DNA from: Nitrospira sp.
Lineage (GTDB): Bacteria > Nitrospirota > Nitrospiria > Nitrospirales > Nitrospiraceae
Assembly: GCA_022842445.1 (NCBI GenBank)
Contig: JALHPO010000002.1
Location: forward strand, 62,001 to 126,000
Length of the DNA: 64,000 nt
Direction of reading: 5' to 3'
The translations under genes and the position numbers were made by a program. The notes below the pieces were generated by a model. It saw only the letters and a program-made list of their open reading frames with translations. It had not been told where the DNA came from and made no database searches. This document shows positions 27,282 to 35,862 of the stretch, in pieces. Numbering within the stretch: position 1 is the first letter of the stretch; every line of letters starts with the position of its first letter.

Positions 27282-30116
27282 TTAATTACGGATTGCCGAA
27301 ATGGGGCCCACCAGCTGTTCAACTTCCCGGAGCAACGCCTGTTGATCCACCGGCTTGGCAATACACGCATTCGCCCCGATGTCCAGCACCGCCCGGCGGT
27401 GCTTGTCGACCGATTGATTGCTCATCACAATAATCGGCGTGTGTCGCGTTTGAGGATACGTTCTAAGCGCCTGCACCACCGCATAGCCATCGGATTTCGG
27501 CATCTCGATGTCGGTAATGATCAACCGATACTTTGATTCCGACGCTTTTCGTAGTCCTTCTGCTCCGTCAACTGCCGTATCAATCGAGTACCCGGCATCC
27601 TTCAGCATCCTTCCGACAAACTTACGGACGCTCAATGAGTCATCAATCAATAGGATGACCGCCCCCGCCTCCGCACACTGTTCACTCTCATCCAATCCAG
27701 TCATCGAATAGACAGGCAGGCTCTGCTGCAGAGACCGGATCAGTGGCCGAGCACCTAAACGGCCGGGGTCGAGAACAAGAATCACCCGACCTTCAGAATC
27801 GATCGTCGCCCCTCCGAAACATGAATGCGCCATGAGTTTCAACGGGCCCAGTGCCTTGACCACAATTTCCTGTCGACCCAAGATTTCATCCACTACTAAT
27901 CCAAGAACCCCCGCAGACGTCCGCACAATCACAACCGGCATCGCTCCCTTCACAGGTCCTGCTTCACGGCGCAGAATATGCCAAAGCGAGTGCACCTCGA
28001 CAAGTTCACCCTGTACATGCATGAGAGTCCGATTCTCCTGCCTCAGTAGTGCACTCTCAGCCGTAAGCATCACTTCGCGAATACTCGACAACGCAATGGC
28101 GTACCGCTCGGTTCCTGCGCGCACCAACAACGCCGTGGTGATGAGTAAAGTGAGCGGAAGACGCAAGGTGAACTTTGTGCCGGCCCCCGGCTGTGACTCG
28201 ACCTCAATATGGCCGTTCATTCCTTCAACGGCTTGCTTGACCACATCAAGTCCGATACCTCGGCCGGCCTGACCGTCGACTGCGTCGGCGGTTGAGAAGC
28301 CGGCTGAGAAGATATATTGGAACAGATCCGCATTCGACATCGCCCGGACTTGATCAGGCTGAGCCAACCCAAATTCAACGGCTTTCATGCGTATCTTCTC
28401 AAGATCGAGGCCGCCCCCATCGTCCTCGACTTCAACGACGATCGCATTTCCTCGATGCGCCGCACGAAGATAGATCGTGCCCGCTGCCGGCTTCCCCCTG
28501 GCAAGCCGATCGGATGGCAATTCAATGCCATGACACACAGCATTGCGGACTAGATGGACCAATGGGTCCACCAACCGTTCAACGATCCCGGTATCGACTT
28601 CCGTATTTTCTCCCGACGTAACCAGCACTGCCTCCTTATGGGACACGCGCGCGCAGTCTCTGATAGCACGCCGAAAGCGGACAAAAGGAGTTCCGATAGG
28701 AACCATACGTGCCTGGTTGATTTCGGCCTGCATATTCTTAGTCAACTGCTGCAACTGATTCATATCGTCATGCGCCCGACAAATGGATTTCTTCACCTGC
28801 TCCATCGATTCGGCAATATCGGCACTCATTTCACTGATACGGCGGGCCAAACTGTCGAAGTCGTCGTCCTTGGCACATTCCTGACTGCTATCCTTTTTTA
28901 CCCTGCCCTCCTCCTGTGGTAGGGACACGGCTCGAGATGCACGCATATGATTGTCGGCAAATATACGGACGGAGTCAGCCAATCGCGCCTTGCATGCCAT
29001 GGCTTGATCCGACAACTGGTCCAGCGCATACAGCCGCTGCTCGAGCCGACCGCGCCCAACCATCAGCTCTCCAATCAGGTTCATCAACTTCTCTAACCGT
29101 GTGCAACTGACACGAATGACTTCCCGTTCATCGCCCACATTGGTCTCCGTCTGCCTGCCGGATGTTCCCTGGTCGATCAGTGATTCAATCGCAGGCTTCG
29201 CCTGATCAAACCCGGCGACGGGAGTACAGAGCTGATGAAGTTGTTTCAATTCCCATAATGCTGTTTCATATCGTTTCCGAGTTTCATGGATGCGACTCGG
29301 ATCTCTTTGGATCAAAACACGGACGACGTCGACCGCAAGAAGAACCACGTCCGTCTGCCCAGACAACAAGCTGAGCCGACCTCCGCGCACGGCCCCGATG
29401 AAATCTTCGACATGGTGAATAAGATCCCCGATCGCCTGGAACCCGACCGTATAGGCCGAGCCTTTCAATGTATGGGCGGTTCTAAACAGTTGACTGACGA
29501 GATCTCTATTCTGAGTATCTTTATCCAATTGCAATAGAGTGGCTTCCAATGATTCCAGGTACGCCTGTGCCTCGGGCGTGAAATACCCCAACACTTCCGG
29601 ATCAAGCTGAGGAAGGAAATAGTCGTCACGTTGATGCGTCGCCTGCTGCGCTTCCATAGCAGTCTCTGCTGTCGCAACTGATTCCGGTGGTCTAACCGGT
29701 TCGTTGTCCGGCATAGTTGATTCATTCGAAAGCAGCCCTGCAGATAATTCCAGGCAACGCTCCACCATCGCCCGCTCTTCATTCCCGCCGCTACCAATAG
29801 CCTTCACGAGTGTCAGCATGCCTTCTACAATTTCACGCACCGCGCCCACTGCCGTTGGCCATTCAGCACCGGGAATAGCCCGGGCCTGCTCGCATATCAA
29901 GCTCAGCCGCTCACAGAGCCTGGCGATCCCGCTGAATCCATACAGCGCCGCAGCACTTCGAAGACGGCGAGCAATACTTACTTGTTCGTGAAGCTGTTGA
30001 GGCACAGGAAGCGAGGCGTCGGCGGGATACAAGACCTTCGTCAGGACCTCCAATCCGTTCAAGGCATCGACAGTGAAGATACTAATGCGATGATCCCGAT
30101 CAAACTCCACACTCAT
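27282..30116 (-). CDS. CheA-type hybrid histidine kinase (Hpt-Hpt-kinase-CheW-REC)
   Basis: A 944-residue ChpA/PilL-like kinase. The first Hpt-like domain (about 1-120) has SIARRLRSAAALYGF where the phospho-His motif is expected and lacks the His. The second (about 165-290) has an intact motif, FRTAHTLKGSA with His215. A dimerisation domain and a GHKL ATPase follow, with HLVRNAVCHGIE (N box), VEDDGGGLDLEKI (G1) and GRGIGLDVVKQAVEGMNG (G2). A CheW-like domain then ends near residue 810, and a C-terminal receiver carries ITDIEMPKSDGY. It would phosphorylate its own receiver and the separate REC protein. It lies directly downstream of a chemoreceptor and CheW on the same strand. The combination resembles type IV pilus or alternative-function chemosensory systems more than flagellar ones. 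Confidence 0.9.
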   Translation of the reverse strand: MSVEFDRDHRISIFTVDALNGLEVLTKVLYPADASLPVPQQLHEQVSIARRLRSAAALYGFSGIARLCERLSLICEQARAIPGAEWPTAVGAVREIVEGMLTLVKAIGSGGNEERAMVERCLELSAGLLSNESTMPDNEPVRPPESVATAETAMEAQQATHQRDDYFLPQLDPEVLGYFTPEAQAYLESLEATLLQLDKDTQNRDLVSQLFRTAHTLKGSAYTVGFQAIGDLIHHVEDFIGAVRGGRLSLLSGQTDVVLLAVDVVRVLIQRDPSRIHETRKRYETALWELKQLHQLCTPVAGFDQAKPAIESLIDQGTSGRQTETNVGDEREVIRVSCTRLEKLMNLIGELMVGRGRLEQRLYALDQLSDQAMACKARLADSVRIFADNHMRASRAVSLPQEEGRVKKDSSQECAKDDDFDSLARRISEMSADIAESMEQVKKSICRAHDDMNQLQQLTKNMQAEINQARMVPIGTPFVRFRRAIRDCARVSHKEAVLVTSGENTEVDTGIVERLVDPLVHLVRNAVCHGIELPSDRLARGKPAAGTIYLRAAHRGNAIVVEVEDDGGGLDLEKIRMKAVEFGLAQPDQVRAMSNADLFQYIFSAGFSTADAVDGQAGRGIGLDVVKQAVEGMNGHIEVESQPGAGTKFTLRLPLTLLITTALLVRAGTERYAIALSSIREVMLTAESALLRQENRTLMHVQGELVEVHSLWHILRREAGPVKGAMPVVIVRTSAGVLGLVVDEILGRQEIVVKALGPLKLMAHSCFGGATIDSEGRVILVLDPGRLGARPLIRSLQQSLPVYSMTGLDESEQCAEAGAVILLIDDSLSVRKFVGRMLKDAGYSIDTAVDGAEGLRKASESKYRLIITDIEMPKSDGYAVVQALRTYPQTRHTPIIVMSNQSVDKHRRAVLDIGANACIAKPVDQQALLREVEQLVGPISAIRN

Positions 30117-30167
30117 CCGTGTCTCTCAATGGTGAATTCCGGCAGACTCTTCGAACACTAGATGTTG

Positions 30168-32060
30168 TTATGCCAATTTAAATTGCGCCACAGATGCCGC
30201 CAAACCTTCAGCCAACTTCGCCATATCCTCTACGGTCGCGCGTGTTTGATCCGTCATATGCTGCGTCGCCGTGGCGGCGCCGGTAAAGTCTTTGATCGAA
30301 CGCCCGATCTGATCGGTCGAAGCCCCCTGTTCGGCTACAGACGAGGCAATTGCGTGAGCCAATTCCGCAGACCGTTCCGCAATCGTTGCGATGTTCCGAA
30401 ATAGGTCCCCGGTGCGAACCGCGGACGCCGCGCCCGCCTCTGCGGCCTGCATCTCTTGTTCCATAGCAACGACCGCATTCTGGGCTTCACTTTGAATGAC
30501 CTTGATCAGATCCAGGGCTTCTCGTGTCGCCTGCGTCGAACCTTCAGCTAATTTCCGCACCTGATCGACAACGACGCCGAACCGTGCGCTGACTTCACCC
30601 ACGCCGGCCGCTTCGATTGCGGCGTTCAACGCCAAGAGATTCGTTTGATTGGCGTTCTCCCGAATCGCCGACACAATCTGCGAGATTTCCAAAGACCGAT
30701 CGTCCAGCAGCTTGATCTGTCTGACCATCCGTTGGACGGCAGACCGAATTCTTCCCATATCCTCGACGGCTTCTTGCACGGCGATATGCCCTTCTTCCGT
30801 GGCTTGCAACACTTGCCGGGCGGAATCGGATGATGCACCCGCGATATCGGACACTTGATGCATCGAAACCGCGAGCTGTTCAACGGCGCCAAGCGCTTTC
30901 CTGGATTCATCCGCTTGGCGCCTGACGGTTCCAGCCATCTGTCCGGCATTCTCCCGTAACACACCGGCCGATTTGCTGACACGTTCAGCGGATTCTCGAA
31001 CATGCCGCATCAGCTGTGAAAACCGTTGAATCATGAGATTAAATCCATCCGCAAAAGTTCCGAACACGTCGGCGGTTACTTCACCCCGCTTTGTCAGATC
31101 GCCTTTCCCTACATCCGACACCAGCGCTTGAAATTGAAGCAAACGTTTTTGCATCCTGTCCCGCTCTTCCTCGGTCGACGCAAGAGAGGTGATTCGATCC
31201 AACATTGCATTGAACGCCGCTGCCATGCGCCCGATCTCATCGCGGCTCTCCAGTCTGGCTCGAGCCTGTAGATTCCCTGCAGCCGCTTGTCCGGCAACAT
31301 CAGCCACATGAACGATACTGCGTGCCATATTGTGGACAACCGCATAGCCGATGCCCCCTCCCAGGAGAAGAGCAATGAATCCTACGACCACGAGCATGTT
31401 CACGTAGTAGTCAGCATCCGCTTGTCCCTGATCGTTCAATTCCTTCGCTGCGTCGCGCACTCTGTTCATCAACCCGCGCGCCTCAATCGTGGATGTTGCA
31501 TATTTATTTGCGACATCCACGGACAACGAAAAATGGCCCAAATCTCTCATGGCCTGTTTTTGTTCCTCCGACAGCGATGCATTGAAGCTGTCGGCAAACG
31601 CTCCGATCGCCCCGTCCGATGCCGCGAAATAGTCCTTCAGCGCTTTCTGGAGAGTTGCTGCGGTATGTTTTGCTTGACGGTCACCTAACGAAGCGGCCTG
31701 AATTTCTACTGTCTTATACGCATCGAGAAGTGCAAGCACCTGTCGTTTCAATTCGGCCAAAGGGGTAACAGCATCCTCAAAATCGCGCTTCCGAGTGTGC
31801 CGCCCCGTATTCAACAGGGCGCTGTGATAGAGGCCAAGGCTGGTACTGATCCCGCCGATATTTGATAGGGCCGATGTCGATTCATCGTAACTGGACTGCA
31901 TTTTGACTTTCATCGCAGTGAGTCCGATGAGTCCGATCACGGCCACAATGATCATTGTGGCGCCGACCGAAGAGAGGCTGAGGATTAACTTTGGAAAAGC
32001 CTTCAGATTATTGAACCAGAAGCCGGATGACGCTGTCGCCGGCTTGCTACGCGTTACCAT
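30168..32060 (-). CDS. Methyl-accepting chemotaxis protein-like receptor
   Basis: A 630-residue chemoreceptor. It has one N-terminal transmembrane helix (about 25-50, VGATMIIVAVIGLIG), a periplasmic four-helix-type sensor (about 50-205), a second transmembrane helix (about 208-230), a HAMP domain and a long cytoplasmic signalling coiled coil. The hairpin tip reads QTNLLALNAAIEAAGVGE and VVDQVRKLAEGS, which departs from the flagellar-type EAARAGExGRGF. I prefer ATG 32060 because GGGGAGG lies seven bases upstream; an ATG at 32066 overlaps that site. A run of nine C (32075-32083) lies just upstream. No CheR/CheB gene is in the window, so adaptation by methylation is uncertain. Confidence 0.9.
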   Translation of the reverse strand: MVTRSKPATASSGFWFNNLKAFPKLILSLSSVGATMIIVAVIGLIGLTAMKVKMQSSYDESTSALSNIGGISTSLGLYHSALLNTGRHTRKRDFEDAVTPLAELKRQVLALLDAYKTVEIQAASLGDRQAKHTAATLQKALKDYFAASDGAIGAFADSFNASLSEEQKQAMRDLGHFSLSVDVANKYATSTIEARGLMNRVRDAAKELNDQGQADADYYVNMLVVVGFIALLLGGGIGYAVVHNMARSIVHVADVAGQAAAGNLQARARLESRDEIGRMAAAFNAMLDRITSLASTEEERDRMQKRLLQFQALVSDVGKGDLTKRGEVTADVFGTFADGFNLMIQRFSQLMRHVRESAERVSKSAGVLRENAGQMAGTVRRQADESRKALGAVEQLAVSMHQVSDIAGASSDSARQVLQATEEGHIAVQEAVEDMGRIRSAVQRMVRQIKLLDDRSLEISQIVSAIRENANQTNLLALNAAIEAAGVGEVSARFGVVVDQVRKLAEGSTQATREALDLIKVIQSEAQNAVVAMEQEMQAAEAGAASAVRTGDLFRNIATIAERSAELAHAIASSVAEQGASTDQIGRSIKDFTGAATATQHMTDQTRATVEDMAKLAEGLAASVAQFKLA

Positions 32061-32113
32061 GCCCATCCTCCCCGCCCCCCCCCAGAAAATAATCGCCCTT
32101 CAGACTCATCATG

Positions 32114-32623
32114 TCACGCCGCCTGCTGATCGAACGTACCGTCGATCATGGCCATTAGTCTGGACACCTCTACCAAGCCGCTCACTCGGCTACCCAGTCT
32201 CAACAACCCGGAAAGAAAGGGACGATGCCGAGCCATCTCGTCAGGCAATTTCTCCAGCGTATCGTTGACCTCGATCGTTCCAATCTGCGGAACCTCATCG
32301 ATCACAATACCGATCTGTTGCGCTCCACACCGCATAATGACCGCATACCGAAGTGCCGAGGAACTTGGCATCCCCAGTACTGGGCGTAAGTCGGCAAGTG
32401 GAACTATCATTCCGTGGACATTGGCGACCCCCACCAACACCGGAGGCATATCGGGCACGGGAGTGATCGATTCAAGCGTAAATATTTCGCGTACCCGGTT
32501 GAGTTCAACGGCGAAACTCTCCGCTCCAAGCATAAACAGGCAAAATCGAGATGGAGGAGATGGCCTGACCAGAACAGGAAGCGACCCGGCACTAGACTCT
32601 TCCCTGTCTATCCTTTGCTCCAT
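32114..32623 (-). CDS. cheW: CheW-like coupling protein
   Basis: A 169-residue single-domain CheW. It shows FCLFMLGAESFAVELNRVRE at the start, the strand pair VLVGVANVHGMIVPLADLRP, and GIVIDEVPQIGTIE in the second subdomain. It couples the chemoreceptor to the CheA-like kinase, and it lies immediately before the receptor gene (about 50 bp). A GAGGAG site precedes ATG 32623. Confidence 0.92.
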   Translation of the reverse strand: MEQRIDREESSAGSLPVLVRPSPPSRFCLFMLGAESFAVELNRVREIFTLESITPVPDMPPVLVGVANVHGMIVPLADLRPVLGMPSSSALRYAVIMRCGAQQIGIVIDEVPQIGTIEVNDTLEKLPDEMARHRPFLSGLLRLGSRVSGLVEVSRLMAMIDGTFDQQAA

Positions 32624-32630
32624 TGTCTCC

Positions 32631-32744
32631 TCACCCCGCCACGTCGGACACAGTCGTTTCAGTCACCCCAATGCGAGCGTTCACAATCTGCAGGACATCG
32701 TCGGATTTGAACTGCACGATCAGGTCCGCACTTTCACCGTCCAT
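32631..32744 (-). CDS. Possible 37-residue micro-ORF before cheW
   Basis: The 137-bp gap between the DUF3365 gene and cheW contains a frame from ATG 32744 encoding MDGESADLIVQFKSDDVLQI and a short polar end, stopping eight bases before cheW. Its predicted strand-helix character looks like a short protein segment, but the ribosome-binding site is poor. It may only be chance coding or a leader peptide. Confidence 0.25.
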   Translation of the reverse strand: MDGESADLIVQFKSDDVLQIVNARIGVTETTVSDVAG

Positions 32745-32760
32745 TCCGTCTTCACACTGC

Positions 32761-33495
32761 TCAACGAATCGGCATCACCACACTGATCGCGCCAGCAGGC
32801 CCTCCCTCTACCCATCCTTCTTTCTTCATGCCCATCATGTCCTGCTCTCCCTCTGGGCCTCCGTGGCAGACCAGGCATGCGGCATCGGCATATTCCGGGC
32901 TCATCACACGCATAGCCGGTTTGCCGTTCACGACGGTGACTTTCGCGTACCGTTGTCCTCTGGGATGGCGCGGATCGGCAAATAAGCGAAGAACCTCGGC
33001 CTCAAAATCATCGGGTTGGTTGCCGGGATATCGAGAATCCAGGCTCGTCAGCTTCACTTTGATGCCGGTCTTGGCGAAAAACTTCTGCCCTGCCTTCCTC
33101 GCAAACGAGGATGGAATGAACCCCTTGAATGCAATCCCCTGCTTATTAATGGCCGGCTGTGCATCCAGAATCACTTCGCGTTCAGACTGCAGCATGGCGA
33201 GCAAACTCTCATGTTGGGAGTGGCCGGATGGATGCGACAGATCGATCCGAGTCTCAGCCAGAAACTGCTCGACGATCTTGCGCCCCACGACATCGTCCGT
33301 AAATCCCTTATTGCCTTTTGTCGCATCGTTGATGAGCGTCTGGTGTTCGGACACGATGGCGCGACCGATTTTGACAAGGGCGATGAGCAACTCAGCAGTG
33401 TCGGCCTCTTCGCCGGTCTTCGCGTTAACCGGAAGGCCGGCCAGCAGGGCACAGACGCCAATCCCTGCTACAAGCGGAGACACCCGTACCCTCAT
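32761..33495 (-). CDS. Secreted DUF3365 (Tll0287-like) c-type haem protein
   Basis: A 244-residue protein with an N-terminal signal peptide (hydrophobic about 5-22, cleavage near VNAKTG). The body matches the DUF3365/Tll0287 family, PAS-like haem domains used as periplasmic or membrane redox sensors. A single haem c attachment motif, CLVCHGG (Cys207, Cys210, His211), is present near the C-terminus, as is typical. ATG 33495 is supported by AGGAGGAG. Downstream lie cheW, a chemoreceptor and the CheA hybrid, so the simplest reading is a redox or small-ligand sensor that feeds this pathway. A run of eight G (33515-33522) lies between the start and the upstream gene. Confidence 0.82.
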   Translation of the reverse strand: MRVRVSPLVAGIGVCALLAGLPVNAKTGEEADTAELLIALVKIGRAIVSEHQTLINDATKGNKGFTDDVVGRKIVEQFLAETRIDLSHPSGHSQHESLLAMLQSEREVILDAQPAINKQGIAFKGFIPSSFARKAGQKFFAKTGIKVKLTSLDSRYPGNQPDDFEAEVLRLFADPRHPRGQRYAKVTVVNGKPAMRVMSPEYADAACLVCHGGPEGEQDMMGMKKEGWVEGGPAGAISVVMPIR

Positions 33496-33720
33496 ACTCT
33501 CCTCCTGGCACTCAGGGGGGGGACCGGCACACACTTCTACGAAAGTGTAGCGACTTGCGGTGGGTTTGCAAGAAATCGATAAATACCGGCGGTGTATCCT
33601 GCTTCAAACCCTGCAGATGACAGGATAAAGGAATATTGCGACTTGCTGTGGAGCAGTACCGAAGGCAGAGACAGTGACGCGCAGTTGCAATAGGAACATC
33701 CGGTACAGACTACCGGACAG

Positions 33721-34305
33721 CTACGGAGACTTCGATCGTTCCCACAGCAGTTCTGGTTCGCCAAGCCGATACGCTGTCCATCGCGCGAGGACGAACAACG
33801 CATCGCTCAGGCGGTTGAGATAGATAATGATGGGCGGATTCACCTGTTCTTCTCGCATAAGACTGACGCAACACCGTTCAGCTCTCCGACAAACGGTCCG
33901 AGCGAGATGAATCGAACTGGCGATCGCCCCGCCTCCCGGCAGGATAAATTCTCTCAACGGCTGAAGATCCTTCTGCCAGCCGTCGATCAACCCCTCAAGT
34001 CTACTGACGTCCGCCGTATTAACCGATGGCATGTTTGGAAATGATTGCCCCGGTTTCGTCGCCAGCAGTCCGCCGATATCGAACAGCTTGTTCTGCATCC
34101 ATCGAAGTTCCTGCTCGATCTGCGTCCGGATCGGCTCTTTTGTACCCGCTAACCACATAGCTCGTGTCACACCCAACACGGAATTGAGTTCATCGACCGT
34201 CCCGTAGGCTTCAACACGGAGGCTGTCCTTCCACACCTGTTGGCCGCCGGCCAACCGCGTTTTCCCCTTATCGCCGGTCTTGGTATAAACTTTCGAAATT
34301 CTCAT
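33721..34305 (-). CDS. Corrinoid adenosyltransferase, PduO type
   Basis: A 194-residue PduO-type ATP:cob(I)alamin adenosyltransferase that makes adenosylcobalamin. It shows the N-terminal ATP motif YTKTGDKGKTRLAGGQ, the middle EAYGTVDELNS and the C-terminal CRRAERCC and YLNRLSDALFVLARW. ATG 34305 overlaps the cobQ stop (ATGA overlap), so the two are co-translated. A longer frame from 34377 is ruled out by overlap with cobQ. It completes the cobalamin salvage block downstream of the TonB receptor. Confidence 0.92.
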   Translation of the reverse strand: MRISKVYTKTGDKGKTRLAGGQQVWKDSLRVEAYGTVDELNSVLGVTRAMWLAGTKEPIRTQIEQELRWMQNKLFDIGGLLATKPGQSFPNMPSVNTADVSRLEGLIDGWQKDLQPLREFILPGGGAIASSIHLARTVCRRAERCCVSLMREEQVNPPIIIYLNRLSDALFVLARWTAYRLGEPELLWERSKSP

Positions 34306-35855
34306 TGGCCTGCTCCATGATTCAGTGCTCGCCACAGAGGTTGCATGTCCACATGTTGCGCAAGATGATCCGCCCACCGATCCATCTGCTTCCGCAGCAT
34401 GGAAGAGCTGTTCCTCGACACCTCGACGCTCACCAGAGGCATCCCCTTACGTGCTCGAATTCGATTCAACCAAGCAGCCCGGAACTCCGGCTCATCAAAC
34501 ATGCCATGAATATACGAGCCCCAGATGAGGCCGCTGGCATTCATTGCCCCATCCGCAGTCTCCGAAGCATCGGAAGTCTCGGCAGCCGATGAGCCGGCAC
34601 ACAACTGGAAACATGGCCGTTCATCCGTTCTAACCGTCACACCCATATGGATCCGATAGCCTTTCACACGAGTCGGCGACTCAAAATCAAAGTGAAGCGG
34701 GATCGCTTCGACTAACTGGGTAATCTTTGTCCGTCCCAATTGAGTTGACACATTCAGCAAGCCGAGCCCCTGTACCAATCCGCCGGCCTCTGCGCCGAAT
34801 GGGTCTTCCACGGAGCGGCCGAGCATTTGATAGCCTCCGCACAACCCCACCAATTCTCCGCCATGGCTCGCGTGGGTCGTAATCCGCGCGGCGATTCCCT
34901 GTTCGTAGATGTATCGCATATCAGCAATTGTGTTCTTACTGCCAGGAATGATGACCACGTCTGCCTTCGCAAAGTGCTCCGGCCTGTCCGCATAACACAG
35001 CGCGACACCCGGCTCAGCGGCGAGCGCGTTAAAATCCGTAAAGTTGCTCATCCGCGGCAGCAACACGACCGCGACATTGACCGTCGAATCAGAAAAGACG
35101 GTCTGTCGCCCATGATCCAGGCTATCCTCCTGATCGAGCCGCAGCCCAGACAAGAATGGCACCACTCCCAGGACTGGGATACCGCTCCGTTTCTCCAGAA
35201 ACGTCGTTCCCTCGACAAATAATTCCCGGCGGCCGCGAAACTTATTGATGACCACACCGATGATTCGACGTCGCTCCTCAAGGGTTAACAGATCGAGGGT
35301 TCCCAGCACCTGAGCAAACACGCCGCCACGATCGATGTCCGCGACTAAAAGCACAGACGCGTCGGCATAGTCGACCATCGGCCAATTTGCCACATCGCAA
35401 TGGCGCAAATTGACCTCTGCAGCGCTACCGGCACCTTCCAAAATAATGGCATCAACCCGATTCGCCAACCGGGAATAACTCTCATAGGCAATGCGTCGGA
35501 ATTCACTCGTCCGATCGAACAGTGCGGATGCATCCGAGCGTCCCCAGACACGTCCTTGCATGACCACTTGTGCAGATTCGTCCGAGTCCGGCTTCAGAAG
35601 AATTGGATTCATATCCACATGCGACTCTATCCCACAGGCTTCAGCCTGGAGCGCCTGCGCTCGCCCGATCTCACCACCCTGTCGCGTAACCGCCGCGTTA
35701 TTGGACATGTTTTGGGCCTTGAACGGTGCCACAGAAATGCCGGTCCGATAGACCAGACGGCATAGCCCTGCCACAAGCATACTCTTGCCGACATCAGACC
35801 CCGTCCCGAGAACGGCAAGAGCCCTCGCTCGCACGTTGTACCTCACTGTGTCCAT
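34302..35855 (-). CDS. cobQ: Cobyric acid synthase CobQ/CbiP
   Basis: A 517-residue amidotransferase that amidates four carboxylates of adenosylcobyrinic acid a,c-diamide. An N-terminal dethiobiotin-synthetase-like P-loop (VLGTGSDVGKS, 15-25) is followed by a GATase domain with the nucleophile Cys339 (GLCGGYQML) and a catalytic His in YIHGMFDE (about 455). It lies eight bases downstream of the TonB-receptor gene and overlaps the adenosyltransferase, forming one minus-strand unit. The N-terminus has a slight extension (MDTVRYNVRARALAV) relative to many homologues. Confidence 0.95.
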   Translation of the reverse strand: MDTVRYNVRARALAVLGTGSDVGKSMLVAGLCRLVYRTGISVAPFKAQNMSNNAAVTRQGGEIGRAQALQAEACGIESHVDMNPILLKPDSDESAQVVMQGRVWGRSDASALFDRTSEFRRIAYESYSRLANRVDAIILEGAGSAAEVNLRHCDVANWPMVDYADASVLLVADIDRGGVFAQVLGTLDLLTLEERRRIIGVVINKFRGRRELFVEGTTFLEKRSGIPVLGVVPFLSGLRLDQEDSLDHGRQTVFSDSTVNVAVVLLPRMSNFTDFNALAAEPGVALCYADRPEHFAKADVVIIPGSKNTIADMRYIYEQGIAARITTHASHGGELVGLCGGYQMLGRSVEDPFGAEAGGLVQGLGLLNVSTQLGRTKITQLVEAIPLHFDFESPTRVKGYRIHMGVTVRTDERPCFQLCAGSSAAETSDASETADGAMNASGLIWGSYIHGMFDEPEFRAAWLNRIRARKGMPLVSVEVSRNSSSMLRKQMDRWADHLAQHVDMQPLWRALNHGAGQ

Positions 35856-35862
35856 GATACGG

